The notes: generated by a model from the letters alone, not told the origin. 64,000 bases of DNA from Leucobacter coleopterorum (GCF_011382985.1 NZ_CP049933.1:1-64000), one strand, 5' to 3'; positions 17,460-26,738 are shown, counted from the stretch's first letter. Translations and numbers: made by a program.

Positions 17460-19216
17460 GACCATCTGCAGGGATCACATTCGGTGGACGTTACGAGCTC
17501 AGCTCGCGGATCGCCGTCGGTGGCATGGGCGAGGTGTGGAAGGCAAGCGACAGCATTATCGGTCGCACTGTCGCCATCAAGATCCTCAAAGACGAGTACA
17601 TGGGCGACCCAGGGTTTCTCGAGCGCTTCCGCGCCGAGGCCCGTCACGCTGCGCTCGTCAACCACGAGGGCATCGCAAACGTCTTTGACTACGGTGAGGA
17701 GCAGGGCTCTGCCTACATCGTGATGGAGCTGGTTCCGGGTGAGCCGCTCTCCACGATCATTGAGCGCGAGGGCAAACTTCCCGCCAACCGGGTGCTTGGC
17801 ATCGTGGCGCAGACCGCCACATCGCTTCAGGCTGCGCACGACGCTGGCCTCGTGCACCGCGACATTAAGCCAGGCAACCTGCTGATCACACCCGAGGGCC
17901 GCGTCAAAATCACGGACTTCGGCATCGCGCGCATCGCCGACCAGGTGCCGCTCACCGCAACTGGCCAGGTCATGGGCACCGTGCAGTACCTCGCGCCCGA
18001 ACAAGCGAGTGGCCACACGGCGACAGCCACGACCGACATCTACTCACTCGGCATCGTTGCCTACGAGTGCCTCGCGGGCAAGCGCCCCTTCACGGGTGAG
18101 TCGCAGGTCGCGATCGCCATGGCACAGATTAACGACACTCCACCAGACCTACCGAGCGACGTGCCAGAGCCCGTGCGCAACCTCGTGTACGCGTGCCTCG
18201 CGAAGGACGCAGCCGGACGCCCCCAGACAGCAGCAAAGCTCGCGCAGGCTGCGGCGGCACTGCACCGGGGCAATGTGCAGCTCGCGGCGAGCTACGTTCC
18301 CCAGATCCTGGGTGACACGGAGCCTGCAACAACGGCGCTGCCGCAGACCACCATGCTCGACGATGCTGCCACAACGGCCCTGCCGCAGACCACGGTGATG
18401 CCCGGCCAGACAGCGGCAACAACGGCTCTCTCCGAGGACGGTCTTGATGGTGAAGAGGAAGAAGATCCGGCCAAGAAGAAGCGGAGCCGCTGGACGTGGC
18501 CCCTCATTACCCTCGGTGTATTGATCCTGCTCATTGCGGGCGGTACGGTCTTTGCGCTGATGAATAATGGAAGCGGCGACGAGAAGCCAACGACCTCCGC
18601 GACCACCACCACACCAAAAAAGACGACGCCTAAAACAACGACTCCCCCTCCAGCCCCGACCACCGGTGCCGTCAATGAAAGCGAACTGCTCGGCATGAAC
18701 GTCGATGAGGCGATTGGCCTACTCAACGGTCAGGGGTTCACCAACGTCGTGAAGCAAGAGGGCAACCCTGCTCCAGATGAAGAGGTCAATAAGGTCACCG
18801 GCGTCAACCCGACGGGCCCTGAGATGCCGTTTGATCAGCGGATCACCCTGACCTACAACGTTGCCTTTGGTGGTGTCACCAAACCCGCAACGCCGAACAC
18901 GCCACAGCCAACAACGATCAACTCAGGTGCTACTTCCTCCGTCAGCTGGCCTGTTGCGTCCTGCCCAACGGGTCTCACACTGCAGGCTTACAACGTCACG
19001 GCTACGGGCGCAGGATCCGCACCGGGATCGGTCACAAGCCCGAGTGTTACCGTCACCGCAAACGATCTGAACTCCGATGATCCCGATGGACTGATCACTG
19101 TCACCTACACGGTTACTTGCGGTAATGGATCCTCAGTTGTGCGCACCTCTGAGCCGTCAGACCCGGTCCAAATTACGGTGAAAGCTCCGCCCGCCAACAA
19201 CAATGACGGCAACTAG
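17456..19216 (+). CDS. pknA: Ser/Thr protein kinase PknA, with one PASTA-like domain
   Basis: A 586-residue Hanks-type kinase. The kinase domain covers about residues 10-270 with [27 protein letters not shown] and a SLGIVAYE segment. A Thr-rich juxtamembrane stretch repeats TTALPQTT twice, a likely phosphorylated linker, followed by acidic [11 protein letters not shown]. One membrane helix lies near 345-367, then a Thr/Pro linker, a single PASTA domain (about 400-465, [14 protein letters not shown]) and a Thr/Ser-rich Fn3-like end. ATGA overlap with pbpA. Substrates are probably the cell-wall and division proteins of the same operon. Confidence 0.94.
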   Translation: MRPSAGITFGGRYELSSRIAVGGMGEVWKASDSIIGRTVAIKILKDEYMGDPGFLERFRAEARHAALVNHEGIANVFDYGEEQGSAYIVMELVPGEPLSTIIEREGKLPANRVLGIVAQTATSLQAAHDAGLVHRDIKPGNLLITPEGRVKITDFGIARIADQVPLTATGQVMGTVQYLAPEQASGHTATATTDIYSLGIVAYECLAGKRPFTGESQVAIAMAQINDTPPDLPSDVPEPVRNLVYACLAKDAAGRPQTAAKLAQAAAALHRGNVQLAASYVPQILGDTEPATTALPQTTMLDDAATTALPQTTVMPGQTAATTALSEDGLDGEEEEDPAKKKRSRWTWPLITLGVLILLIAGGTVFALMNNGSGDEKPTTSATTTTPKKTTPKTTTPPPAPTTGAVNESELLGMNVDEAIGLLNGQGFTNVVKQEGNPAPDEEVNKVTGVNPTGPEMPFDQRITLTYNVAFGGVTKPATPNTPQPTTINSGATSSVSWPVASCPTGLTLQAYNVTATGAGSAPGSVTSPSVTVTANDLNSDDPDGLITVTYTVTCGNGSSVVRTSEPSDPVQITVKAPPANNNDGN

Positions 19217-19270
19217 CCCGCGGCGCACACCGATTTTCAAAGCAACCACCCCTACACTTGGAGACGATCT

Positions 19271-21001
19271 ATGAGCACGGAAGAGGTGATCATGCCCGAA
19301 ACGGCTGACGGCGGCGAACAGCGTGTGCTCGCCGGTCGCTATGCGATTGGGGAGTTCATCGGGCAGGGTGGCATGGCCACCGTCTACCGTGGCACAGACA
19401 CCAAGCTTGGCCGTTCAGTTGCGATCAAGGTGATGAAGGCCGATCTGGCGGGCGATGAGCAGTTCCGTTCACGGTTCCGCCAGGAGGCGCAGTCGGCATC
19501 GCGCATGGCTCACCCGACCGTCGTGCGTGTGTTTGATGCTGGTGACGACCTCATCCAGACGGCGAGCGGCCCGAAGCGGCTGCCGTTTATTGTCATGGAA
19601 TACGTCGAGGGGCAAAACCTTCGCGAGATCCTCACCGACGGCAACCTTTCGCAAACTGAGGCCTGCCGGGTCGTTGACGCTGTGCTGACCGCACTTGAGT
19701 ACTCTCACCGCGCCGGAATTGTGCACCGCGACATTAAACCAGCCAACATCATGGTCACGAAGAGTGGCCAGGTGAAGGTGATGGACTTCGGGATCGCGCG
19801 AGCCGTTTCAGAGACTTCTTCGACTCTGCAGCAGACGACCGCGATCCTCGGCACCGCCGCTTACTTCTCGCCCGAACAGGCGAAGGGTGAGTCCATCGAT
19901 GCGCGCACCGACCTGTACTCGACCGCGGTACTGCTTTACGAACTCCTCACGGGAGACGTGCCTTTCCGCGGCGATTCAGCCGTTGCAGTCGCTTACCAGC
20001 ACGTCAGCGAGCGGCCGACCCCGCCGAGCGAGCGCAACCCTGAGGTGCCCGCAGAACTCGATCGTGTCGTGCTATATGGGCTCGCGAAGGATCGCACTAA
20101 GCGTTTCCAGTCGGCGTCCGAATTCCGTGATGCACTTCGTACCGCGGCAAGCGGCAAAATGCCAAAGCTCTCGGTTCCGACGCAGTCTGAGACTCTGTTG
20201 TTCTCGGGTGGTGAAGAAGTCTCAGAATCTGATCTGGCGCTGCGCCAGCTCGCCGAGAGCGGCGGAGCGGCTCGAACCCAAAGTCGGCCACCCGTCATGT
20301 GGACCTGGGCCGCGATCCTTACCATTGGTGCCGTAATTATCGCTGTGGTGTTCTGGCTTGTCACGCTGGTTCCGCAGCAGTTTCAGCCGGACACGTCACG
20401 TGTTGTACCGTCGCTCGTCAACAAGGACAGCGACGTGGCACTTGCCGCCCTGCAGAAGCTTGATCTTGTCACTCTTAAGGTGGAACAGACGAGCGAAGAT
20501 ATTGAAGCGGGCAAGGTCATCTCAACCGACCCAGAGGCAAAGAGCGTTCTGGAACCGGGCGATCAGGTCACGGTCTATGTTTCGTCGGGCCCTAAGACGG
20601 CGAAGGTTCCCAAGATCGGTCACATGAACAAGGACGAGTACACGGCGGCGTTAAAGGCTCTGGGTCTCAAAGTTGGCATTGTGACGACCGCCGATAGCCC
20701 GGTCGAGGCTGAGGGCCGTGTGCTCTCGGTATCGCCCGAAGAGGGAACCTCCCTCACCTCGGGAGAGAGCGTAGAGATTACCGTGTCTAGCGGTAAAGTT
20801 TCTGTGCCCGATGTGACGGGCCAGCCCCTTGAAGCGGCTCGGATGCAGCTGACAGGACTCGGCCTTGAGCTCAACTCTAAGGCGAGCTCTTCGGCCGAGA
20901 CCGGTTGTGTGGCTCAGGAGGGCTACCCGATCCTCAATCAGACGATTGTGGGAACCCAACCACAGGGCTCTAAGCTCGAAATCACCTACTGCGCGGGTTA
21001 A
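19271..21001 (+). CDS. pknB: Ser/Thr protein kinase PknB with three PASTA domains
   Basis: A 576-residue receptor kinase. The kinase domain (about residues 20-285) shows GQGGMATVY, VAIKVM, HRDIKPANI and DFGIAR. A membrane helix lies at about 343-365, then three PASTA repeats: PSLVNKDSDVALAAL..., KIGHMNKDEYTAALKAL... and VPDVTGQPLEAARMQL.... The last ends in TYCAG with a Cys that may pair with the Cys in ETGCVAQEG. PASTA domains sense muropeptides and lipid II. The stop overlaps the convergent trpG stop in a shared TTAA. Confidence 0.95.
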   Translation: MSTEEVIMPETADGGEQRVLAGRYAIGEFIGQGGMATVYRGTDTKLGRSVAIKVMKADLAGDEQFRSRFRQEAQSASRMAHPTVVRVFDAGDDLIQTASGPKRLPFIVMEYVEGQNLREILTDGNLSQTEACRVVDAVLTALEYSHRAGIVHRDIKPANIMVTKSGQVKVMDFGIARAVSETSSTLQQTTAILGTAAYFSPEQAKGESIDARTDLYSTAVLLYELLTGDVPFRGDSAVAVAYQHVSERPTPPSERNPEVPAELDRVVLYGLAKDRTKRFQSASEFRDALRTAASGKMPKLSVPTQSETLLFSGGEEVSESDLALRQLAESGGAARTQSRPPVMWTWAAILTIGAVIIAVVFWLVTLVPQQFQPDTSRVVPSLVNKDSDVALAALQKLDLVTLKVEQTSEDIEAGKVISTDPEAKSVLEPGDQVTVYVSSGPKTAKVPKIGHMNKDEYTAALKALGLKVGIVTTADSPVEAEGRVLSVSPEEGTSLTSGESVEITVSSGKVSVPDVTGQPLEAARMQLTGLGLELNSKASSSAETGCVAQEGYPILNQTIVGTQPQGSKLEITYCAG

Positions 21002-21637
21002 GCATCTTTCGCGAGCAGCGGAGAAAGTGACGCAGCGATCTCCGCTGCGTTTGTGTGACCAGCGGACTTTAGCCAGTTGCCTAGTTGCTGATAACCGCCC
21101 TCAGTAAGCACAGACTCGGGGTGGTATTGCACACCGAAGATGGGCAGCTCTCGGTGCCGCAGCGCCATAACGATGCCATTTGCCGTCTCGGCGGTAACGG
21201 TAAGTGACTCCGGCACAGTATCGCGCACAACCGCGAGGGAGTGGTAGCGGGTGGCATTGAACTCGGGGGCACTCCGTCGAAAAACGAGTCGCCGGTGTGA
21301 CGCACCCGAGAGACCTTGCCGTGCATCAACTCTTCCGCGTGGGTGACCACACCCCGAGGGCCTCGGCGATGGCCTGGTGCCCAAGACAGACACCGAGCAG
21401 GGGCACACCAGTGCGCAGCGCTACGCCAACCATCGCGATCGACAGACCGGCATCGGTAGGGGTACCAGGTCCAGGTGAGATCAGCACACCATCAAACTCA
21501 GCGACAAGGCGCTCGAGCTCACCGGCGGTCAGCTCGTCATTGCGAATCACTCGCGTTGTTGCGCCGAGCTGCTGCAGGTACCCATTGAGGGTATATACAA
21601 AGCTGTCGTAGTTGTCGATGACAAGAATGTTTGTCAT
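20998..21637 (-). CDS. trpG/pabA: Anthranilate/aminodeoxychorismate synthase glutamine amidotransferase subunit, frame broken twice
   Basis: A class I glutamine amidotransferase of about 213 residues if two frame breaks are corrected. ATG 21637 gives MTNILVIDNYDSFVYTLNG; the nucleophile Cys is in GVCLGHQAI and the catalytic His-x-Glu in VQYHPES. The frame breaks at the C-run 21352-21355 (one base missing in EALGGVVTHAEELMHGK) and again at the G-run 21265-21269 (one missing in GVPPEFNATRYHS). Adding one base at each restores a normal protein, so sequencing error is more likely than a pseudogene. In this actinobacterial position the gene follows pknB convergently. Confidence 0.85.
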
Positions 21638-21792
21638 GAGTTCACCGTCACATCCTCGGGTGGGAACTGCAGGGTCACCCACGGGTATACGTAGGTGATG
21701 AGTGCGTAGACGAGCGCGGCAAGCACAAGTAGCAGCACGATAACGCGCAACCAGGCAGGGCCAGGAAAGAACCGCCAGATAATCGAGAACAC
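21634..21792 (-). CDS. Small membrane protein between sortase and trpG
   Basis: A 52-codon gene starting at GTG 21792, which shares a base with the sortase stop (TAGTG) and ends in TGA overlapping the trpG ATG (ATGA). The product has basic residues, one membrane helix (LRVIVLLLVLAALVYALITY) and a short outer tail with YPWVTLQFPPE. Tight coupling on both sides argues it is real; similar tiny membrane proteins occur at this place in related actinobacteria. Function unknown. Confidence 0.7.
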   Translation of the reverse strand: MFSIIWRFFPGPAWLRVIVLLLVLAALVYALITYVYPWVTLQFPPEDVTVNS

Positions 21793-22580
21793 TATTCCGA
21801 GTCTCCTCTCGGGGCCTGGGTGCCCTTCATTGTCGGATTCAATTTCTTAAGTTCGGCCGGTGGGCCCTCACTGCGGGGCTGATAGGTCTCAAACACCGAA
21901 TACGCGATCGCGCGCTCATCGCTGCCCGCAAGTTTGGGGTGACAGGTAGTAAACGTCATAATCTGATCTTTGCCGGGCTCACCCTGGAGCCTCGGGAAGC
22001 GGTTCAAGACATCGGTCTCGGTGGGAAGCACATATTCAATGTCGCGGAAGCGATAGGTGTACCAACCGTCCGCGGTCTCAATAAACAGAGGATCACCGAC
22101 CCGCAGATTCATCACCTCTCGGAAAGAATTTATGAGCGGACCTGAGCGGTGCCCCGCGAGCGCAAAGTTGCCAGGCTCTCCGGGCATCTGCGTATCTTCG
22201 TAGCGGCCAATGCCCTTTTCATCAAGGTTCAACACCGTCCACCAATCGGTGGTCTCTGCAATTCGATTGGCGTAGGTGGTTCCAAAGGCGGGTGCATGCA
22301 AAACGGCAAAGACCTCACCCGGCGCCGGAGTCGCTGTGACGGGAACGATGCCATCCCAAGGAATCTGCTCGGCTTCTTCAGCTTTTTTGTCCCAACCGGC
22401 TGAGTCCTTTGCTGAGAGTTGCTCCTGTTTTGCCGTGACCGTAACACCGGTGTGCCAGGGTTGCCAAACAATGTATCCGAGCACACCAAGCCCACCGAGC
22501 AGCAGGAGTTCCCCGATGACTGTGAGGGGACTCAAGCGAGCTCGGCGGCGCTTACGCGGCCTCTCACGACTATCGACCAT
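21792..22580 (-). CDS. srtE: Class E sortase
   Basis: A 262-residue sortase: basic N-terminus, one membrane anchor (about residues 20-42), and a catalytic domain with His in ALAGHRSG, Cys in TFTTCHPKL and Arg in DERAIAYSV. The class E layout (single N-terminal anchor, position beside crgA and pknB) fits. Class E enzymes attach LAxTG-type proteins to the wall. The ATG is preceded 6 nt upstream by TAGAAT, so the message is probably leaderless; the gene is divergent from crgA. Confidence 0.92.
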   Translation of the reverse strand: MVDSRERPRKRRRARLSPLTVIGELLLLGGLGVLGYIVWQPWHTGVTVTAKQEQLSAKDSAGWDKKAEEAEQIPWDGIVPVTATPAPGEVFAVLHAPAFGTTYANRIAETTDWWTVLNLDEKGIGRYEDTQMPGEPGNFALAGHRSGPLINSFREVMNLRVGDPLFIETADGWYTYRFRDIEYVLPTETDVLNRFPRLQGEPGKDQIMTFTTCHPKLAGSDERAIAYSVFETYQPRSEGPPAELKKLNPTMKGTQAPRGDSE

Positions 22581-22586
22581 GAGAAC

Positions 22587-22592
22587 ATTCTA
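22587..22592 (-). promoter_or_regulatory. Putative -10 element of leaderless sortase gene
   Basis: TAGAAT on the minus strand, 6 nt before the ATG at 22580; good match to TANNNT. Confidence 0.5.
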
Positions 22593-22625
22593 AGTTGCGT
22601 TCGCTGAGTCCCTGCTTTATCCAGG

Positions 22626-22631
22626 TAGACT
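22626..22631 (+). promoter_or_regulatory. Putative -10 element of leaderless crgA
   Basis: TAGACT, 7 nt before the crgA ATG at 22639; divergent from the sortase promoter 34 nt away. Confidence 0.5.
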
Positions 22632-22638
22632 CATAGCC

Positions 22639-22914
22639 ATGTCAGCAGCACGTAAAGAGGTAAGCAAGCGCAAGGCAGCGGAAGTTTCGCTGAGTCGCGA
22701 GGAGGCAGCAGCGGCTCGAAAGAACGCTCCGAACCCCGTTTGGTTCAAGCCAGTGATGTTCGGGTTTATGCTCCTCGGTCTCATCTGGATCGTGCTCTTC
22801 TACGTTACGAGTGCAACACTGCAGCTGCCGGTGCCCGCACTCGGCCAGGCAAATATCTTCGTCGGCTTCGGCTTTGTGCTGATCGGCTTCCTCATGACTC
22901 CGTGGTGGAAGTAA
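22639..22914 (+). CDS. crgA: Cell division protein CrgA
   Basis: A 91-residue protein with a charged cytoplasmic N-terminus and two membrane helices (about residues 37-58 and 67-88) ending MTPWWK, as in CrgA. CrgA interacts with FtsZ, FtsQ, FtsI and CwsA at the septum in actinobacteria. Its position next to the sortase and the pknA/pknB operon is conserved. Confidence 0.93.
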   Translation: MSAARKEVSKRKAAEVSLSREEAAAARKNAPNPVWFKPVMFGFMLLGLIWIVLFYVTSATLQLPVPALGQANIFVGFGFVLIGFLMTPWWK

Positions 22915-22979
22915 GTATTTCCGCCCGAAAACACACCTTAATCACACCGGTGTAATTCCTCCCCAGGTGGGGAAAACCC

Positions 22980-22988
22980 TGTGGATAA
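22980..22988 (-). promoter_or_regulatory. DnaA box between crgA and the rhomboid gene
   Basis: A perfect TTATCCACA on the minus strand, just before the convergent terminator hairpin. Isolated from oriC by about 18 kb. Confidence 0.5.
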
Positions 22989-22990
22989 CT

Positions 22991-23024
22991 AACTGAGGCC
23001 CCGGCGAATGCCGGGGCCTCAGTT
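22991..23024. terminator. Bidirectional terminator between crgA and rhomboid gene
   Basis: A perfect 15-bp stem (22991-23005 with 23010-23024) with a GAAT loop between two convergent genes. Confidence 0.85.
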
Positions 23025-23041
23025 GTTGCTGCAAACCTTCG

Positions 23042-23977
23042 CTAGCCAAAGACGTTTGGTAATACAACAAGGTACGAACAGGCGAGTGCCACGAGAATCA
23101 CGCCAAGCGACGTGAGCGTCAAGATCCTCTGTGTCTTTTTACGTGGACCCCGCACACCCAACATCAGCCACATGGTGAGCGCCCCGACAAGCATGCCACC
23201 GAGGTGTGCCTGCCAAGCAACACCGACACCGGGCAAAAAACCGATCCCGATGTTGATCGCGATGAGCACTGCAAGCGAGGTGATGTTCACGTTTGCGGCC
23301 TTGTAGGCGACGAGAGTCGCACCGAGCACACCAAAGATCGCGCCCGAGGCACCAACTGTCGGCGTGGTCAGGGTGCTCGGATCGACGTAGGCCCAGAACA
23401 TCGAGCCCAGCGAACCACCAATACCCGCAAACAGATACAGCACCAGAAACTGCATGTGACCGATCATCTGTTCAAGATTTCGACCAAACATCCACAGCGC
23501 CAACATGTTGAAGAGGATGTGGAGCAGTGTTCCGGTTGAGTGCGTAAACATGACCGTGAACATGCGCCAGGGTTCAAACCCCGGGCCGATGTCACCCGGC
23601 AGTGAATACAGCGGTGCGTACCACAGCGCAAGGGTGACCTCGTCCGCACCAAAATAGTGGCTCAGCGATTGCACAATAAACACCAGTGCACAGAGCGCCA
23701 TGATGCCGTAGGTCACTGGCGTATCAAGCGCAGCGATCCTGCGCCCCGCCACTCGCACCTTACGTGAAGAGCGCTGCGCCACACCCGGCTGCGTCTGCTT
23801 CACACACTCCGGGCACAGCACTCCAACGGGAGAGGCAATCTGGCACTCGGGACAGATCGTGCGGCCGCAGCGCTGACACAGCGTGAAGCTGTGCACACCC
23901 GGGTGGCGATAGCAGACGTCGTTCGGCCCGTACGAGGCACGCTCGCCGAAGGCCGGGGTCGATCCGTTCGCCGCCAC
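23042..23977 (-). CDS. Rhomboid family intramembrane serine protease with N-terminal zinc-binding B-box-like region
   Basis: A 311-residue membrane protease. Residues 20-65 contain paired Cys/His (CYRHPG, CQRCGRTICPEC, CPECV) resembling a zinc-binding B-box. Six to seven membrane helices follow; the catalytic Ser is in VGASGAIFG and the His in QAHLGGML. The product cleaves membrane substrates within the bilayer. It lies 5 nt after the PPIase stop, so probably forms a two-gene unit with it. Confidence 0.93.
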   Translation of the reverse strand: MAANGSTPAFGERASYGPNDVCYRHPGVHSFTLCQRCGRTICPECQIASPVGVLCPECVKQTQPGVAQRSSRKVRVAGRRIAALDTPVTYGIMALCALVFIVQSLSHYFGADEVTLALWYAPLYSLPGDIGPGFEPWRMFTVMFTHSTGTLLHILFNMLALWMFGRNLEQMIGHMQFLVLYLFAGIGGSLGSMFWAYVDPSTLTTPTVGASGAIFGVLGATLVAYKAANVNITSLAVLIAINIGIGFLPGVGVAWQAHLGGMLVGALTMWLMLGVRGPRKKTQRILTLTSLGVILVALACSYLVVLPNVFG

Positions 23978-23982
23978 TGGAA

Positions 23983-24492
23983 CTAGGCCTTGACGATGTC
24001 GACGCCGGTGATGACGACGTCTTCGAGGGGGCGATCGCCCGCGGCGGTTTGCACTGCCGAGATGGCGTCAACGACAGCCTTAGACTCGTCGTTTGCGACC
24101 TCACCGAAGATGGAGTGCTTGCCGTTCAGCCAGTCGGGAGCGATCGTCGTGATGAAAAACTGCGAACCGTTGGTGCCTGCAAGGCGGCCTGTGAGGTCGG
24201 GGCGCTTACCTGCGTTAGCCATAGCAAGCTGGTAGGGCTTGTCAAAGACGAGCTCGGGGTGGATCTCGTCGTCAAAGGTGTAGCCGGGGCCACCGGTGCC
24301 GGTGCCGGTGGGATCGCCGCCCTGAATCATGAAGTTAGGGATGATGCGGTGGAAGATAACTCCATCGTAGAAGCCCTTTTCAGCAAGATCAGTGAAGTTC
24401 TTAACAGTCTTCGGCGCGTGGTCGCCAAACAGATTGATGACGATATCGCCGTGATTGGTATGGATGGTGGCTACAGAGCTGTGAAGTGTCAT
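23983..24492 (-). CDS. ppiA: Cyclophilin-type peptidyl-prolyl isomerase
   Basis: A 169-residue cytoplasmic cyclophilin with FHRIIPNFMIQGGDPTG, the conserved FxxxxR...Q active-site segment, and GSQFFITT. ATG 24492 is chosen because the fold starts at once and TACACT lies 7 nt upstream; an in-frame ATG at 24522 would lie upstream of this promoter box. Role: proline cis-trans isomerisation during folding. Confidence 0.95.
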   Translation of the reverse strand: MTLHSSVATIHTNHGDIVINLFGDHAPKTVKNFTDLAEKGFYDGVIFHRIIPNFMIQGGDPTGTGTGGPGYTFDDEIHPELVFDKPYQLAMANAGKRPDLTGRLAGTNGSQFFITTIAPDWLNGKHSIFGEVANDESKAVVDAISAVQTAAGDRPLEDVVITGVDIVKA

Positions 24493-24499
24493 GGACTCT

Positions 24500-24505
24500 A
24501 GTGTA
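24500..24505 (-). promoter_or_regulatory. Putative -10 element of leaderless ppiA
   Basis: TACACT on the minus strand, 7 nt before the ATG at 24492. Confidence 0.45.
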
Positions 24506-24650
24506 GATGTGACCGCTGACATTGGGGCTGCTGAGAATCTCAGAGTCGAGACACTGTGCTCTCAACAATCCACCCCGCTACGGTGTAGCGTGGAGGCGGG
24601 GCAAGCGACTTCACCGGAGGTCACAGTCTTGCTGAGGTAGGAGGACCCGT

Positions 24651-25154
24651 ATGAAACTCTCACGTAAGCGCCGTCGCGAACTCCGCCGTCTGCGCGGAGA
24701 AGCACAGGAACTGCTCGATCACCAGCGCGTTGTACTCAGCCACGCTGGAGAGGTCTTGCACGAGGCAAGTCGTCAGGCGCGAAAGCTGAGCGATGAACAC
24801 GTCGCACCTCGTGTTGACGTGGCGCTCGAGGCCGCAAGGCCCACTATAGACCGGGGTGTTGAGTCTGCACGCCGCGCAGTGAAGACGGTACGTCGCACTG
24901 CGACACCGCTCGTCGCGAGCGCTCTGGCATCAACCATCCAGAAACTCGATCAGCTTGAACAGGTCGAGGCTTCACGTCAGGTACGTGGCTTCGGTGAGCG
25001 CACCGGCTTCCTGCAGCCCGCAAAGAAAAAGCGTCGCGCGGGTGGCGTTATCGCTATTGGGTTCGGGATCGCTGCCGCCGTTGGCGTGGGCTACGCACTG
25101 TGGCAGGCGTTCCGCACTGACGACGAACTCTGGGTCGCACCCGAGGGCGAGTAG
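24651..25154 (+). CDS. Conserved actinobacterial membrane-anchored coiled-coil protein
   Basis: A 167-residue protein with a very basic start (KLSRKRRRELRRLRGE), an amphipathic helical middle (residues 15-120, apolipoprotein-like), then a basic patch (KKKRRAGG) and one membrane helix at about 132-152 with a short acidic tail. GTAGGAGGA precedes the ATG. Similar genes sit beside ppiA in Microbacteriaceae; no function is known to me. Confidence 0.75.
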   Translation: MKLSRKRRRELRRLRGEAQELLDHQRVVLSHAGEVLHEASRQARKLSDEHVAPRVDVALEAARPTIDRGVESARRAVKTVRRTATPLVASALASTIQKLDQLEQVEASRQVRGFGERTGFLQPAKKKRRAGGVIAIGFGIAAAVGVGYALWQAFRTDDELWVAPEGE

Positions 25155-25166
25155 TCACTGAGCTTG

Positions 25167-25200
25167 CAGCGGTGTCCGAGCCGAAGCTCGGACACCGCTG
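25167..25200. terminator. Bidirectional terminator
   Basis: A perfect 15-bp stem (25167-25181 with 25186-25200), CGAA loop, followed by TTATTT on the plus strand, between convergent genes. Confidence 0.9.
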
Positions 25201-25665
25201 TTATTTGCGGGACTTGCCCGACTTGCCGCTCTGCTGGCCCGGTCGACGGCCGATGCCAGCCATACGCAGACCCGTCTGCACAAGTGAAAGCGTGCGCAGC
25301 GAACGAATCTCTTTGATCGGCACCCAGCGGGCCTCGTCTGAAGAGCCGCCAATCTCGTGCTGCAGCGGGCCATCCTTAACGGTCGCACGGTAAACAATTC
25401 TGATCGTGTGCAGTTCAGGGTCTTTGTCAGCCGGCACTTCTTCGCGCACCATCACACGCGAGTCGACCCCAATAAGTTTGCCGACCCGAGCCTCGAGACC
25501 CGTCTCTTCAAGCACCTCGCGCACAACTGCGTCGCGCGGATCCTCGCCGCTTTCAAGCCCACCACCCGGCAACGTCCAACCGTGCAGGTGACCACGTCGC
25601 CAGTGGGTGAGCAGGATCTTGCCCCGCCGCTCCACCACTGCGTATGCAGCCACTCTAAGATCCAT
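25201..25665 (-). CDS. NUDIX hydrolase
   Basis: A 154-residue NUDIX protein with the box GGGLESGEDPRDAVVREVLEETG (residues about 34-56, Glu cluster REVLEE intact), which binds Mg2+ and cleaves nucleoside diphosphate-X bonds. A basic tail (RPGQQSGKSGKSRK) is unusual. TAAGCT lies 6 nt before the ATG, so it is probably leaderless. Substrate unknown. Confidence 0.92.
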   Translation of the reverse strand: MDLRVAAYAVVERRGKILLTHWRRGHLHGWTLPGGGLESGEDPRDAVVREVLEETGLEARVGKLIGVDSRVMVREEVPADKDPELHTIRIVYRATVKDGPLQHEIGGSSDEARWVPIKEIRSLRTLSLVQTGLRMAGIGRRPGQQSGKSGKSRK

Positions 25666-25671
25666 GCTCAG

Positions 25672-25677
25672 AGCTTA
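25672..25677 (-). promoter_or_regulatory. Putative -10 element of leaderless NUDIX gene
   Basis: TAAGCT on the minus strand, 6 nt before the ATG at 25665. Confidence 0.4.
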
Positions 25678-25691
25678 TCTTGTCGTAACCG

Positions 25692-26726
25692 TTACGGCTC
25701 CCAGCGTCGCGCCACAAGATCTGCTGCACGCCACCCCTCTACCCAGCGCTCAAGACGCGCGTACGCCTCTCTGCGAGGCTCCTCAGCCGAGAGAAACACG
25801 TCGTGCAGCGCACCATCGATTCGCTCGATGGTCACCGACGAGCCGAGCTTCAGTGCGGCCTTCGCGACTTCTTCAACATCAAGAACGGTATCCGCCCTGG
25901 TGAGTTCCTCACTCCACCGCACTGGCAGCGCAAATCGAGCCGACATTAGCACGGCAATAGGCGCTTCGATCTGCAGCCCGTGGGTCACTTGGGCATGACC
26001 GGCGAGGATCGCGCGCATCCACCCCGTCAGAACCGCGTGAGTGCGCTCCGGCCGCCAGACGGTGTTGATAACGGACAGCTCGTCCTGCGGGCCGACCTGG
26101 TGCTGCGCCCGGGTATAAAACCCGTAATCAAGCTGTGGAGCCACCTCGTGCGGCCGCGACTTCGCACGGAGACTGATCAACGGCATGATGACCTGGCGAC
26201 CCGCGCTCGAGAGTTGAAACTCGAGCCACGGACTGTTCAAAATCAGGGCGTCTGCGCGGCCCGGGTGCGCTCCAGCCCAGAGGCTGAGCACCAGACCACC
26301 GGTCGAGTGCCCGAAGAGCACAAGCCTTCTTGGTGGCTGGGCCTGATCCTGAGCCTCACGCATGACATTGATCGCGAGCTCGATCTCAACGCTGTAGTCA
26401 TTCAGATTTTCGATGTAGCCCGGGGTCTGACCCTCGCGCAGACTGCGACCGTATTTACGCAGATCAAGCGCGTAAAACCTCGCACCACGGCTGGTCCAAA
26501 ATTCGGCGAGGTGACGCTGAAAGAAGTAATCGGACCAGCCGTGCACGTAAAGTACGTCAACATCCTCGAGCAGGCGTTCGTGTTTGAACAACCTGGCAAA
26601 GAACCCGCGTGGCTGCGGAAGTGACCGCACAAGCGTCGCGACGAGCGGACCTTCGTCGTCAGATCCGAGATCCAAGTCTGTGCACTCGAAGCCTTCCCCG
26701 AGTACATCGCCGCGCCACGCCATCAT
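25692..26726 (-). CDS. Alpha/beta hydrolase (serine aminopeptidase/lysophospholipase-like)
   Basis: A 344-residue hydrolase. The nucleophile elbow is GHSTGG at about residue 140; the acid is probably the Asp in ADTVLDVEEV and the His lies in DGALHDVFLS near residue 308. The oxyanion region is YVHGWSDYFF. The hydrolase_4 (monoacylglycerol lipase-like) arrangement fits, but the substrate is unknown. TAGACT lies 6 nt before the ATG. Confidence 0.88.
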   Translation of the reverse strand: MMAWRGDVLGEGFECTDLDLGSDDEGPLVATLVRSLPQPRGFFARLFKHERLLEDVDVLYVHGWSDYFFQRHLAEFWTSRGARFYALDLRKYGRSLREGQTPGYIENLNDYSVEIELAINVMREAQDQAQPPRRLVLFGHSTGGLVLSLWAGAHPGRADALILNSPWLEFQLSSAGRQVIMPLISLRAKSRPHEVAPQLDYGFYTRAQHQVGPQDELSVINTVWRPERTHAVLTGWMRAILAGHAQVTHGLQIEAPIAVLMSARFALPVRWSEELTRADTVLDVEEVAKAALKLGSSVTIERIDGALHDVFLSAEEPRREAYARLERWVEGWRAADLVARRWEP

Positions 26727-26732
26727 GTGCTC

Positions 26733-26738
26733 AGTCTA
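26733..26738 (-). promoter_or_regulatory. Putative -10 element of leaderless hydrolase gene
   Basis: TAGACT on the minus strand, 6 nt before the ATG at 26726. Confidence 0.5.

Noticed and set aside
20998..21637. trpG/pabA as a decayed pseudogene
   Set aside because: Both breaks are single missing bases in G/C runs and all catalytic residues remain; decay would leave other damage.
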